Source of the DNA: Pseudomonas sp. KNUC1026 | GTDB taxonomy: Bacteria; Pseudomonadota; Gammaproteobacteria; Pseudomonadales; Pseudomonadaceae | Length of the DNA: 64,000 nt | Reading direction: 5' to 3' | Assembly (NCBI RefSeq): GCF_021650705.1 | Contig: NZ_CP087138.1 | Location: forward strand, 3,806,001 to 3,870,000 | Shown here: positions 18,082-28,212 of the stretch, piece after piece | Layout: every line of letters starts with the position of its first letter | How positions within the stretch are numbered: the stretch's first letter is position 1 | The notes under the pieces: model-generated | Databases searched by the model: none | What the model was told of the DNA's origin: nothing | The model's input: only the letters and a program-made list of their open reading frames with translations | Translations under genes and position numbers: made by a program

Positions 18082-19166
18082 GCGGCAATACATTCAACCC
18101 GGCCAACTACGAAGCGCAGCTTGGCGAGAAAGCCGAACGCCTGCGCGAGCTGCTGGCGCCGTTCGACGCGCCACCTGCGCAGGTGTTCGATTCGCCGCGC
18201 GAGCACTATCGCCTGCGCGCGGAGTTTCGCCTGTGGCGCGAGGGCGACCAGCGCCACTACGCCATGTTCGCCCCGGGCGAGAAACACACGCCCATCCTCA
18301 TCGAGCAATTCCCCATCGCCAGCGAGGCGATCAATGCGCTGATGCCGCAGCTCAAAGCTGCCTGGCAGGCAGGCCCGGCGTTGGGCTTCAAGCTGTTCCA
18401 GGTGGAGTTCCTGACCACCCTCGCGGGCGATGCGATGATCACCCTGTGCTACCACCGCCCGCTGGACGAGGCCTGGGAGCAGGCGGCGCGGCCGCTGGCC
18501 GAGCAGTTGGGCGTGAGCCTGATCGGCCGCTCCAAAGGCAAACGGGTAGTGATAGGCCGCGACTACGCCAACGAAACCCTGGACGTTGCCGGCCGGCCCT
18601 TTCATTACCGCCAACCCGAAGGCGCCTTCACCCAGCCCAATGGCCAGGTGTGCCAGAAGATGCTCACCTGGGCATACGAAGCGCTCGGCGAGCGCAGCGA
18701 CGACCTGCTGGAGCTTTACTGCGGCAATGGCAACTTCACCCTGCCCTTGGCCACCCGCGTGCGCCAGGTGCTGGCCACCGAGATCAGCAAGACGAGCGTG
18801 AACGCCGCCCTGCACAACCTTGCCGACAACGGCGTGGAGAACGTGCGGCTGGTGCGCTTGTCTGCCGAAGAGCTGACCCAGGCACTCAACGAGGTGCGCC
18901 CTTTCCGTCGTTTGGAAGGCATTGACCTGAAAAGCTACGATTTCGGGACGATCTTCGTCGACCCGCCCCGCGCCGGCATGGACCCGGACACCTGCGAACT
19001 GGCGCGTCGCTTCGAGCGCATTCTGTATATCTCCTGCAACCCGGAGACGTTGGCGGCCAACCTCGCTCAATTGCACGATACCCATCGCATCGAGCGTTGC
19101 GCGCTGTTCGACCAGTTCCCCTACACGCACCACATGGAAGCGGGCGTGATGCTGGTTCGCCGCTAA
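18078..19166 (+). CDS. trmA: tRNA (uracil-5-)-methyltransferase TrmA
   Basis: TrmA makes ribothymidine at position 54 of tRNAs. The 362-residue protein has no TRAM domain, as usual for TrmA. It shows [11 protein letters not shown], the SAM motif [29 protein letters not shown] and the catalytic cysteine in [11 protein letters not shown], with the general-base Glu in [13 protein letters not shown]. The ATG at 18078 is preferred over an in-frame GTG at 18066 because it sits in the ATGA overlap with the permease stop. Confidence 0.96.
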   Translation: MSGNTFNPANYEAQLGEKAERLRELLAPFDAPPAQVFDSPREHYRLRAEFRLWREGDQRHYAMFAPGEKHTPILIEQFPIASEAINALMPQLKAAWQAGPALGFKLFQVEFLTTLAGDAMITLCYHRPLDEAWEQAARPLAEQLGVSLIGRSKGKRVVIGRDYANETLDVAGRPFHYRQPEGAFTQPNGQVCQKMLTWAYEALGERSDDLLELYCGNGNFTLPLATRVRQVLATEISKTSVNAALHNLADNGVENVRLVRLSAEELTQALNEVRPFRRLEGIDLKSYDFGTIFVDPPRAGMDPDTCELARRFERILYISCNPETLAANLAQLHDTHRIERCALFDQFPYTHHMEAGVMLVRR

Positions 19167-19248
19167 ACGTTTTTTTCACATTCAACTCACTATTCCCCAA
19201 CCTGCTGCACCGCATGCTCGCGGCCGTTTCGACTTACTGGCCAGGAGC

Positions 19249-19947
19249 ATGCCGATGCAGGCAACCGCCTTCTTCACCCGCCGCCGTGCTCCGCTCCTTG
19301 CCATCGCCGCCTTGCTGGTGGCTGCCTTGGTTGGGGCAAGCCTGGCAGGCCACCACCGCTCACGTGCTCAGGCTGCCGCGCCCGTGGTGGTTTCCGGCCC
19401 GGCCCACCACACCGAATGGGCACGCTCGGTCGACCCGTCGATCAACCTGTTCCAGATGAGCCCGGTGCTCTACCGCAGCGGCCTGCCCAGCGACGACCGC
19501 GACGTGCAGCTCAAGGCGCTGGGAGTTCGCAGCGTGGTCAGCTTCATCAAAGATGATGACCGCGAGTGGGTCAAAGATCCGAGCATTCGCCTGTACAGCC
19601 AGCCCATGCACGCCGACCGGGTGACCGACGACGAAATCCTGCAAGCCTTGCGTACCGTGCGCGCGGCGCAAGCCCAGGGCCCGGTGCTGATCCACTGCAA
19701 ACACGGCAACAACCGCACCGGCATCGTCGCGGCGATGTATCGCATCACGTTCGATGGCTGGAGCCGAGAGGCTGCGCTGGCTGAAATGCAGAACAACGGC
19801 TTCGGCAGCGAAGACGACATGACCGATGCAGTGGAGTACCTGGAGCAGGCCGACGTCGATGCGATTCGCGTCGCCCTGGCCAATGGCTCGCCGTGTGCTC
19901 ACGGGATGTCGTGGTGCGGGGTAAAAGAGCAACTGGGCATGCTCTGA
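19249..19947 (+). CDS. Exported dual-specificity / tyrosine phosphatase-like protein
   Basis: The N-terminus has a basic segment and a hydrophobic stretch (PLLAIAALLVAALVGASLAG), so the enzyme is probably exported or membrane-anchored in the periplasm. The catalytic loop VLIHCKHGNNRTGIVAAMYR contains the CX5R signature with Cys and Arg, and YRSGLPSDDRDVQLKALGVRSVVSF is the usual start of the phosphatase fold. Substrate is unknown; protein, lipid or inositol phosphates are possible. An ATG at 19255 is an alternative start. Confidence 0.8.
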   Translation: MPMQATAFFTRRRAPLLAIAALLVAALVGASLAGHHRSRAQAAAPVVVSGPAHHTEWARSVDPSINLFQMSPVLYRSGLPSDDRDVQLKALGVRSVVSFIKDDDREWVKDPSIRLYSQPMHADRVTDDEILQALRTVRAAQAQGPVLIHCKHGNNRTGIVAAMYRITFDGWSREAALAEMQNNGFGSEDDMTDAVEYLEQADVDAIRVALANGSPCAHGMSWCGVKEQLGML

Positions 19948-19986
19948 ATTGCCCAAGGCGGCGGCCGGTGCGATACTGCCGCCACT

Positions 19987-20702
19987 GTGAACCATTCTCA
20001 TATAGCCCTGAGCACCCCACCCCTCGCCTGCTGCTGGTCGAAGACGACCCGACGCTGTGCGCTGCCCTGGGCGAACACCTGTATCGCCGCCGGTTCAGCC
20101 TGAGGCAATGCCGTGATGGCCTACAGGCGCTGGCGCTCGCGACGAGCGAACGGTTCGACCTGATCCTGCTCGACATTCTGCTGCCTGGCCTCGACGGCCT
20201 GGGCTTGTTGCGCCAATTGCGCAGCAACTGCAACGTGCCGGTGATGCTGATGTCGGCCCTCGGTGCGGAGCAGGATCGCATTACCGGCTTCACCCAGGGC
20301 GCCGACGACTACCTGCCCAAGCCGTTCAGCCTGGCCGAGCTGGATGCGCGCATCGACGCGCTGCTGCGCCGAGCGGCGTTGCATCCGGCACCCGCGCCGG
20401 CACCCAGCCTTGGCCTGGCGTTCGATGAGCACAATCATGACGTCAGCCATCAAGGCCGCTGCGCCAGCCTGACCCGCTCCGAATACCGCCTGCTGTGCGT
20501 GCTGCGCGATCACATGGGCAGCCCACTGAGCAAACCCTTTCTCTATCAGCAAGTACTGCACCGCGCCTATACTCGCCTCGACCGCGGGCTGGACGTTCAC
20601 ATCTGCAACCTGCGGCGCAAGCTCGGCCAGATCGGCCGTGCCGACCTCCAGCTGCTGGCCATACGCAATCAGGGCTACCAGCTCACTCTCAAGGCCTGTT
20701 GA
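19987..20702 (+). CDS. pfeR: OmpR-family response regulator (PfeR-like), start probably frameshifted
   Basis: The receiver domain begins RLLLVEDDPTLCAAL, with phosphoacceptor Asp in FDLILLDILLPGLDGL, the MSALG segment and KPF lysine, and is followed by a winged-helix DNA-binding domain ending LLAIRNQGYQLTLKA. No start codon lies close upstream in this frame. A GTG at 19987 in the neighbouring frame (MNHSHIALST) joins if one C is missing from the ACCCCTC run near 20030, so the 5' end is a guess. The sensor kinase starts directly after the stop. The name follows the adjacent siderophore receptor and esterase. Confidence 0.75.
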
Positions 20703-22043
20703 ATGAAAACCCGCCACTCGCTGCTGTGGAAGCTTGCTCTGCTGCAGGTCGGCTTTTGCCTGCTGCTCGCCTGGCTGCTGTACAGCTGGGGGTTGGAGGT
20801 TGAGCGCAGCACGTATTTCCTGTCCTCCAGTGAGCGCCAGTATCTGGCCGACTATGCCGCCGAGGCCGAAGACATCTGGGACCACCAGGGCCCGCCTGGC
20901 CTCGAGCGCTGGCGCCAGGCGCTCGAGGCTCGCGAGCATACCTGGGCCGCCGTGCTCGGCCCGCGCCTGCAAAGCCTCACTGCCACCGCGCTGAGCGATG
21001 ACGAGATGGCGCACCTGACCTTCATGCGCAAACTCGACTGGCCAATGAGCAAACGCCTGAAGGACGAGCTGCCCTTCGTCAGCATCGACTTCCCACGCCA
21101 CCCCGAAGATGGCCGCCTGGTGCTGCAATTGCCCGAGCGCCTGCTGCCCACCGGGGTGACCATGACCACCTATGCCCTGACCCATGGCGTGGTGCCAGGC
21201 CTGCTGGCGCTGGGATTGGGCCTGCTGCTGTATCGCCTGCTGGTGGCGCCGCTGGCCGAGCTGCGCGAGCGGGCCAACGCTCTGCGCGCCGACAACCTCG
21301 ACAGCCCGGCCGGCGGCCATCTGGCGCGGCGCCGCGACGAGCTGGGCGAACTGGCTCAGGCCTTCGAACATATGGCCATCCGCGTGCGCCAAAGCCTGGC
21401 GCAACAACGGCAGTTGCTGCGCACCCTCAGCCACGAAATCCGCACGCCGTTGGCGCGGCTGCGCATTGCCGGTGACAGCCCGCTGGGCGAAACGGCCCTG
21501 CGCGAGCGCCTGGGCCAAGAGGTCGACAGCATGCAGCGGCTGGTGGACGACTCGCTGAACCTGGCCTGGCTGGACACTGAACGCCCCCAACTGGCAGCCG
21601 AGCCAGTGGTGGTAGCCTCGGTCTGGGAGGCGCTGGTGGCTGATGCGTGCTTCGAGCAGGGCTGGGCCGCGCAGCGCCTGCCCTGCGATCTGGATGAGCA
21701 ATGCGTAGTGAGCGTGCACCTGGATAGTTTTGCCCAGGCCCTGGAAAACCTGCTGCGCAATGCCATGCGCCACTCACCCGAGGGCGGCACGGTGCGCCTG
21801 GCCGGCCAACGCGAGCGCGATTTCTGGCACCTGACTGTCACCGACCAAGGGCCCGGGGTGGATGAGCAGGACCTGGAACGGATCTTCGAACCTTACCTGC
21901 GGCTCGATGGCGCCAAGGGCCAAGGCTTCGGGCTGGGCCTGAGCATCGCCCGCAAGGCCATCACCCTGCAGGGCGGCACGCTCTGGGCAAGCCGCGCCGA
22001 ACCCGGGCTATGCCTGCACCTGCGGATACCAGCGCAAGGTTAA
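20703..22043 (+). CDS. pfeS: Sensor histidine kinase (PfeS-like)
   Basis: A 446-residue inner-membrane kinase with two transmembrane helices (about residues 9-28 and 160-180) around a periplasmic domain. A HAMP linker, the H-box LLRTLSHEIRTPLARLR, the N-box ALENLLRNAMRHSPEGG and G-boxes DQGPGVDEQDLERIF and GFGLGLSIARK follow. In P. aeruginosa, PfeR/PfeS respond to ferric enterobactin and switch on the pfeA receptor. The same gene order here supports that role. It starts one base after the regulator's stop. Confidence 0.85.
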   Translation: MKTRHSLLWKLALLQVGFCLLLAWLLYSWGLEVERSTYFLSSSERQYLADYAAEAEDIWDHQGPPGLERWRQALEAREHTWAAVLGPRLQSLTATALSDDEMAHLTFMRKLDWPMSKRLKDELPFVSIDFPRHPEDGRLVLQLPERLLPTGVTMTTYALTHGVVPGLLALGLGLLLYRLLVAPLAELRERANALRADNLDSPAGGHLARRRDELGELAQAFEHMAIRVRQSLAQQRQLLRTLSHEIRTPLARLRIAGDSPLGETALRERLGQEVDSMQRLVDDSLNLAWLDTERPQLAAEPVVVASVWEALVADACFEQGWAAQRLPCDLDEQCVVSVHLDSFAQALENLLRNAMRHSPEGGTVRLAGQRERDFWHLTVTDQGPGVDEQDLERIFEPYLRLDGAKGQGFGLGLSIARKAITLQGGTLWASRAEPGLCLHLRIPAQG

Positions 22044-22137
22044 GAAAGTTAATGCGCTTTACTCTCAAATAACAGTCAATATCATTCGTGATCTTTCAAG
22101 GCCCGCCTGTGCTGGCCAGCCGCCTCTGGAGATCACC

Positions 22138-24390
22138 ATGGCCTCTCGCCTGCCCTTGCCCGCTCTGCTTGCGATACTGACCAGCACCTCGCTTGCCCAT
22201 GCCGAGCAGGCCTCTCCTGCTGACCAGCCCATCGAGCTGGAAGCGCAAAACATAGTTGCTACGGCAAAGGAAGAAACCAAGCAAGCGCCCGGCGTGTCGG
22301 TCATCACCGCCGAGGACATCAAGAAGCGCCCACCGGCCAACGACCTCTCCGAGCTGATCCGCACCATGCCGGGGGTCAACCTCACTGGCAACTCCACCAG
22401 CGGCCAGCGCGGCAACAACCGGCAGATCGACATTCGCGGCATGGGCCCGGAGAACACGCTGATCCTGATCGACGGCAAGCCGGTCAGCAGCCGCAGCTCG
22501 GTGCGCTACGGCTGGCGCGGCGAGCGTGACAGCCGGGGCGACACCAACTGGGTGCCGGCCGACATGATCGAGCGCATCGAGGTGATCCGTGGCCCGGCCG
22601 CCGCGCGCTACGGCAACGGTGCTGCCGGCGGGGTGGTGAACATCATCACCAAACAGCCGACCCAGGAAACCCACGGCTCGGCCACGGTCTACACCGCCTT
22701 CCCGCAACACAAGGACGAAGGCGCGACCCAGCGGATGGATTTCGGGTTGTCCGGAGCGCTGAGCGACACACTTGCCTATCGCTTGTACGGCAACGTCGCC
22801 AAAACCGACGCCGATGACGCCGATATCAATAGCGGCCATGAGTCCACCCGCTATGGCAACCAGGTCGGCACCCTGCCAGCCGGGCGCGAGGGCGTGCGCA
22901 ACAAGGACGTGAACGGCTTGCTCGCCTGGCAACTGACGCCTGAGCAAACGCTGGAACTGGAAGCCGGGTTCGGCCGCCAGGGCAACCTCTACACCGGCGA
23001 TACCCAGAACACCAACAGCAACGCCAACGTCAAAAGCCTGCTGGGGCACCAGACCAATATCCTCTACCGCAACACCTGGGCGCTGACCCATCGCGGCGCG
23101 TGGGATTTCGGCGACAGCCTGGCCTACGTGCAGTACGAGAAAACCCGTAACCAACGCATCAACGAAGGCCTGGCCGGCGGCACCGAAGGTATTTTCAGCA
23201 ACACCCATTTCTACACCAGCGAGCTGCGCAGCCTGACCGCGCACGGTGAGGTGAGCCTGCCGCTGCACTGGGGCGTGGACCAGAACCTCACCCTGGGCAC
23301 CGAATGGGTGGAGCAAAAACTCGACGACCCGCTGGCCAACACCCAGGCCACCACCGCTGGCGGCGCCGTCAGTGGGCTTGCGTCCACTGGCCGCAGTGGT
23401 TCGAGCGAGGCGCGCATCGCTTCAGTGTTTGCCGAGGACAACATCGAACTGCGCCCCGGCACCATGCTTACCCCGGCCTTGCGCCTGGACCACCACAGCG
23501 TGGTCGGCGACAACTGGAGCCCGGGCCTGAACCTTTCGCAAGTGCTCACCGACACCCTCACGCTCAAGGCCGGCATCGCCCGTGCCTACAAAGCGCCGAA
23601 CCTGTACCAGCTCAACCCCAATTACCTGCTTTATTCGAACGGCCAGGGTTGCTATGGCCAGACCACTTCCTGCTACCTGCAAGGCAATGCCGGCCTGAGC
23701 GCCGAAACCTCGGTGAACAAGGAGCTGGGCATCGAGTACAGGCACGACGACGTAGTGGCAGGCCTCACCTATTTCCGTAACGACTACAAGAACAAGATCG
23801 AGTCGGGCATGGCGCCGGTAGGCACCGCAACAGGCGGCACCGGCAGCACTGCCAATGCCTCGGTGTTCCAGTGGGAGAATGTGCCCAAGGCACTGGTGGA
23901 GGGGCTGGAAGGCACCTTCAACATGGACCTGGCGCCTGATCTGAAATGGAGCAACAACTTCACTTACATGCTGCGCTCGAAAAACAGGGAAACCGGCGAT
24001 GTGCTGTCGGTCACGCCCAAGTACACGCTCAACTCGATGCTCGACTGGCAGGCCAGCGAGAAGCTCTCGCTGCAACTGGACGTGGCCTACTACGGCAAGC
24101 AGAAGCCCAAGAAATACGACTACCACGGTAACCCGGTCACCGGCAGCGCTCGCCAGCAACTGGCGCCCTACGCCATCGTCGGCACCCGCGGCACCTATCA
24201 GCTGACGCAGCACCTGAGCCTGACTGCCGGCATCGACAACCTGCTGGACAAGCGCCACTGGCGCGAAGGCAATGCTCAGGGCGTGAACAACATCGACGGG
24301 GCGGGGGCCGCCACCTACAACGAGTCGGGCCGCACGTTCTACACCAGCGTCAGCGCGTCGTTCCGATGCGCGCGCTGGCTCACTGGCTGA
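22138..24390 (+). CDS. pfeA: TonB-dependent ferric catecholate siderophore receptor (PfeA/FepA-like), stop codon lost
   Basis: An outer-membrane beta-barrel receptor for ferric enterobactin-type siderophores. A signal peptide ends at LAHA. The plug domain shows QAPGVSVITAEDIKKRPP, RQIDIRGMGPENTLILIDGKP and ERIEVIRGPAAARYGNGAAGGVVNI, and the barrel carries ARAYKAPNLYQLNPNY. The barrel should end at the phenylalanine of TSVSASF (codon 24361-24363). The next codon is CGA instead of the expected TGA that would overlap the esterase start as TGATG, adding RCARWLTG. A terminal Phe is the usual signal for barrel assembly, so the extension is notable. Confidence 0.9.
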   Translation: MASRLPLPALLAILTSTSLAHAEQASPADQPIELEAQNIVATAKEETKQAPGVSVITAEDIKKRPPANDLSELIRTMPGVNLTGNSTSGQRGNNRQIDIRGMGPENTLILIDGKPVSSRSSVRYGWRGERDSRGDTNWVPADMIERIEVIRGPAAARYGNGAAGGVVNIITKQPTQETHGSATVYTAFPQHKDEGATQRMDFGLSGALSDTLAYRLYGNVAKTDADDADINSGHESTRYGNQVGTLPAGREGVRNKDVNGLLAWQLTPEQTLELEAGFGRQGNLYTGDTQNTNSNANVKSLLGHQTNILYRNTWALTHRGAWDFGDSLAYVQYEKTRNQRINEGLAGGTEGIFSNTHFYTSELRSLTAHGEVSLPLHWGVDQNLTLGTEWVEQKLDDPLANTQATTAGGAVSGLASTGRSGSSEARIASVFAEDNIELRPGTMLTPALRLDHHSVVGDNWSPGLNLSQVLTDTLTLKAGIARAYKAPNLYQLNPNYLLYSNGQGCYGQTTSCYLQGNAGLSAETSVNKELGIEYRHDDVVAGLTYFRNDYKNKIESGMAPVGTATGGTGSTANASVFQWENVPKALVEGLEGTFNMDLAPDLKWSNNFTYMLRSKNRETGDVLSVTPKYTLNSMLDWQASEKLSLQLDVAYYGKQKPKKYDYHGNPVTGSARQQLAPYAIVGTRGTYQLTQHLSLTAGIDNLLDKRHWREGNAQGVNNIDGAGAATYNESGRTFYTSVSASFRCARWLTG

Positions 24391-25256
24391 TGGCGGCCGG
24401 GCTTGCGCTCGGCGGCCTGGCGCAGGCCGCGCCACAGGATGCGCCCATGGACACGCGCCTGCTGCAACGCAACGACCTTGCCTACCGCTTCGAGACGTTC
24501 ACCCTCGATTCGGCCGACGGGCAGCGGCACTATCAGGTGTGGGTAGGCTTGCCGCATCGGCCTGCACCCGCGAAAGGCTACCCGGCGCTGTACATGCTCG
24601 ACGGCAATGCGGCGGTGGAGGCGCTGGACCCGGCCTTGCTCGCGCAGCTTGACCAGGGCCAGGCGCCGGTCCTGGTGGCAGTGGGTTACGCCGGAGGGCA
24701 GCGCATCGACCGCAGTGGGCGCACCTTCGACTACACCCCGCAACGCCCGGCCGGTGAACAGCGCGACCCCATGACCGGCGAGCCCAGCGGCGGCGCGCAG
24801 GCTTTCCTGAGGCTGCTGCAAGGCCCCATTGCCGAAAGGGTCAACGCCCTTGCACCGGTGGATACACAGCGTACTGCCTTGTGGGGGCACTCCTATGGCG
24901 GCCTGTTCACCCTAGGCGTGCTGCTTGACCAGCCTTCGGCCTTCGCCACCTACATCGCCGCCAGCCCCTCGCTGTGGTGGGCACCAGGCTGGGCGACCCG
25001 GCGCAGTCTCGGGCTGGCTGGCCGGCTCGAAGCGCCGCGCCGGCTGTGGCTGATGCACGGTGAGGCAGAACCCGCGCGGCCCCGGCCGAACCTGCCACCG
25101 GCGCAGGAAACCGCCGCAGGCCTTGCGCGGGTGCTGAGCGCAGTGCCCAGGCTTTCGGTGCGCTACCAGGGCTTCCCCGGGCTGGGCCATGGCCCGATGC
25201 TCGCCGCGTCGCTGCGCCAGGCGCTGCGATGGCTAAATGAAGAAGGCGGAATGTAA
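24366..25256 (+). CDS. pfeE: Periplasmic siderophore esterase (PfeE/IroE-like)
   Basis: An alpha/beta-hydrolase that probably cleaves ferric enterobactin in the periplasm to free iron. A signal peptide (LAHWLMAAGLALGGLAQA) precedes the esterase domain. The protein has YPALYMLDGNAAVEAL, the nucleophile motif ALWGHSYGGLFTLG, SPSLWW and a C-terminal His in GLGHGPM. It overlaps the receptor's 3' end and is transcribed with it, as in P. aeruginosa pfeAE. Confidence 0.88.
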   Translation: MRALAHWLMAAGLALGGLAQAAPQDAPMDTRLLQRNDLAYRFETFTLDSADGQRHYQVWVGLPHRPAPAKGYPALYMLDGNAAVEALDPALLAQLDQGQAPVLVAVGYAGGQRIDRSGRTFDYTPQRPAGEQRDPMTGEPSGGAQAFLRLLQGPIAERVNALAPVDTQRTALWGHSYGGLFTLGVLLDQPSAFATYIAASPSLWWAPGWATRRSLGLAGRLEAPRRLWLMHGEAEPARPRPNLPPAQETAAGLARVLSAVPRLSVRYQGFPGLGHGPMLAASLRQALRWLNEEGGM

Positions 25257-25356
25257 CTGCCGGGCTATCCTTTTTTTACAAATTTTTGACCATGAGGTCA
25301 CTAGCGTGCGGCCGTCCCCGATGCGGCCCCGCTATTTGGTAAGGAAAGGTCCAGTA

Positions 25357-26983
25357 ATGCGTTTGCGTCAGCGTCTTCCCGCCTTGAGCCCTGAACCGGC
25401 TGATCATGCTGTTCGCTGCCCTGCTGGTGGCGCTTTACAACTTCGAAGCGTGGGGCGCGCTGGTGCAGTTGATCCAGCTCACCGGCATCAAGCGGGTGCT
25501 GTTCGAGATCTCGTTCGCGGTGCTGCTGTGGTCGGCATTCTGCCTGCTGCTGTTGCCGTTTTCATTCCGCCCGCTGTTGCGCCCGGTGATCAGCCTGGTG
25601 GCTATCACTGCTTCGCTGGCGGCCTACTTCATGAACGACTACGGCATCACCATCGACCGGGTGATGATGCAGAACGTGATGGAGACCGACGCCGGCGAAG
25701 TGGGCGCGCTGATCAGCGGCAAGATGGCTGCCTATGTGCTGTTGCTGGGCGTGTTGCCAGCGGCGCTGGCCTGGTACTGGCCGGTGCGCTACCGGCCGGT
25801 GCTGCATGGCCTGCTGACGAAGCTGGCGCTGGCCTTCAGCGCCAGCGTGCTGCTGGTGCTGTCGGTGGTGAGCTTTTATTCCACCTATGCACCGGTCTTT
25901 CGCGAGCCCGACAAGCTCACTCACTTCATCAACCCCACCAACTACATCTACGCCACCGCGCGCACCGCCAGCGAAAAGCTCATGCTCGAACGCAAGACAG
26001 TGGTGCAGCCGATCGCGGCAGACGCCGCTCGCACACCCTCCGGGCAGCGCAAGAAGCTGATGATTTTCGTGGTGGGCGAAACCGCGCGCGCCGATCACTT
26101 CGGCCTCAACGGCTACCCGCGCCCGACCACCCCGGAGCTGGGCCAGCTGGACATCCTCAACTTCACCCAGGTGCACTCCTGTGGCACGTCCACTGCCGTG
26201 TCGGTGCCATGCATGTTCTCGATGTTCCCGCGCAAGGAGTACACCGACAAGAAGGGCAAGAGCTTCGAAAGCCTGCTCGACGTGCTGCAACGCACCGGCA
26301 TGAAAGTGCTCTGGCTCGAGAACAACAGTGACTGCAAAGGAGTGTGCCTGCGCGTACCGCATCAGGACATCCCGAAAATCCAGCCCAGTGCCTTCTGCGA
26401 CGGCAAGCGTTGCCTGGACGAATCATTGCTGGTGGGCCTGCAGCCTTACATCGACAAGTTGGATGAGGACACCCTCATCGTCCTGCACTCCGACGGCAGC
26501 CACGGGCCGGAATACTACGACCGCTACCCGGCCGACCAGGAGGTGTTCAAGCCGGTGTGCCACACCAACCAGCTCGGCAGCTGCACCCCGCAGGAGCTGC
26601 AGAACGTCTACGACAACACCATCCACTACACCGACCACTTCCTGGCTCAGGTGGTCGGCCTGCTCAAGCAGAATCAGCAACGCTTCGACACGGCCATGTG
26701 GTACGTCTCCGATCACGGCGAGTCGCTGGGCGAGAACGGGGTCTACCTGCACGCAGCGCCCTACGCCATCGCCCCCGAAGCCCAGACCCATGTGCCGATG
26801 GTGCTGTGGTTCGGCCAGGGCACGCTGGCTGATGCCGGCCTGAACCGCGATTGCCTGGAGGGCCGGCAGAACCAGGCCGGGCTCAGCCACGACTATGTGT
26901 TCCACTCGCTGCTGGGCTGGTTCGACGTCAGCACCAGCCTGTACCAGGCGCCGCTGGATCTGTTTGCGGGGTGCAAGCGGTGA
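25357..26983 (+). CDS. eptA: Lipid A phosphoethanolamine transferase (EptA/PmrC family), frameshifted near its start
   Basis: The enzyme moves phosphoethanolamine from phosphatidylethanolamine to lipid A in the periplasm, a known route to polymyxin resistance. Five N-terminal helices precede a sulfatase-fold domain with the nucleophile Thr in HSCGTSTAVSVPCMFS and metal ligands in FVVGETARADHFGLNG and SDHGESLGENGVYLH. The likely start at 25357 (MRLRQRLPALSPE) is one frame off from RLIMLFAALLVALYN. Removing one C at 25396-25397 joins them and gives 541 residues, the family length. Otherwise translation would begin at 25406 and lose the first residues. Confidence 0.88.
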
Positions 26984-27085
26984 GGCAACCAGCCACCCTT
27001 GAGCGCTGTTGGGGTGGGCGTTAGACTCGCGGGACATTGGCCCTCCCCGCTTGGAACGCCTGGCGGCTTTTGAGAAGACCCGACA

Positions 27086-28212
27086 ATGCTGATCACCCGG
27101 CTGAAACTGAAGAACTGGCGAAACTTCAAAGAGCTGGATATCGCGCTAAGCCCCACAACCTACGTTCTGGGGCCCAATGCTTCAGGCAAATCCAACTTGC
27201 TGGATGCGCTTCGCTTTCTGCGCGACGTCTGCAAGCCTGGCGGTGGAGGGCTGCAGGCGGCCGTGCGAAAACGTGGTGGGCTCCAGCATATTCGCTGGCT
27301 GGGCGCAAAAAGAATAGCGAGGTCCTGATCCAGGTTGAGCTGAGCAATGCTCAAGGTGAACCTGCGCAATGGATTTATTCGCTGAGTTTCAAGGCAGACG
27401 CCCGTGTCGGGCAGGAAAAGGTCTGGAGGCACACTGAGCTGATTCTGGATCGCCCCAATGCTGGCGATCTGGAAGATGCGCTTCTGCTGAGCCAGACCTT
27501 CCTGGAGCAAAGCACTGCCAACAAAGCCTTTCGCGAGATCGCTCATTTTTTTGCCAGCACCGAGTACCAGCATCTGGTACCTGCGCTGCTCAAGCACAAG
27601 CACGCCAGTGCCGGCATGCTGGATGACGATCCCTTCGGGCAGGGCCTGCTTGAACGTATCGCCGCGTGTCCTGAGAAAAACCGGGCGACCAAGCTAAAGC
27701 GCTTGCAGGCCGCCCTGTCGGCGGTTGTCCCGACATTCCAGACGCTACGTTTCGAGCGAGATGCCGAAACGGGAGCCGCGCATCTGGAAGCTGTTTTTGG
27801 CCAACAGGGCGCGGCGCAATGGCAAAACGAGCAGCAGTTCTCTGATGGCACCTTGCGCCTGATCGGAATGCTGTGGAGCCTTCAGCAGGAAGCCTCTCTA
27901 CTGCTGCTCGAAGAACCAGAGCTTTCCTTGAACGAAGCCGTGGTTGCACTCATACCGCTGATGATCGACCGCCTGCTTCGCGAGCAGAAAGCTTCGAGCA
28001 GGCAAGTACTGATTACCACTCATAGCGAGGCGCTGTTGGACAACCCACTGGACGGGCGCTCCATCATCCTTTTGGAAACCGGTGCCGAGAGCAGCCAAGC
28101 CCGTACAGCCACCGATCAGGAACTGCAACTGATGGACGCTGGCCTGTCGCCAGCGGCAGTTCTGCTGCCCAAGGCCCAACCTGCTGGCCTGAAAGCCCTG
28201 GGTTTTTCCTGA
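27086..28212 (+). CDS. AAA/RecF-type ATPase (AAA_21 group), frameshifted
   Basis: An SMC/RecF-like ATPase as found in OLD-family and other abortive defence systems. The Walker A motif is VLGPNASGKSNLLDALRFL (residues about 28-46) and the Walker B is LLLLEEPELSLNEAV, followed by RQVLITTHSEALLDN with the switch His. The frame breaks at the A5 run 27307-27311; one added A joins GAKK to NSEVLIQVEL and gives 375 residues. The stop overlaps the next gene's start by one base (TGATG), so the two are coupled. Confidence 0.82.

Noticed and set aside
17811..19133. 440-codon minus-strand reading over the permease and trmA
   Set aside because: Antisense to two genes with complete catalytic motifs; no start context or family signal.
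20121..21773. 550-codon minus-strand reading over the two-component genes
   Set aside because: Antisense to well conserved receiver and kinase domains; low-complexity Gln/Ala/Arg composition.
22060..22092. Fur box before the siderophore receptor
   Set aside because: The AATAACAGTCAATATCATT stretch is AT-rich and partly Fur-like, but matches the 19-bp consensus too poorly to list as a feature.
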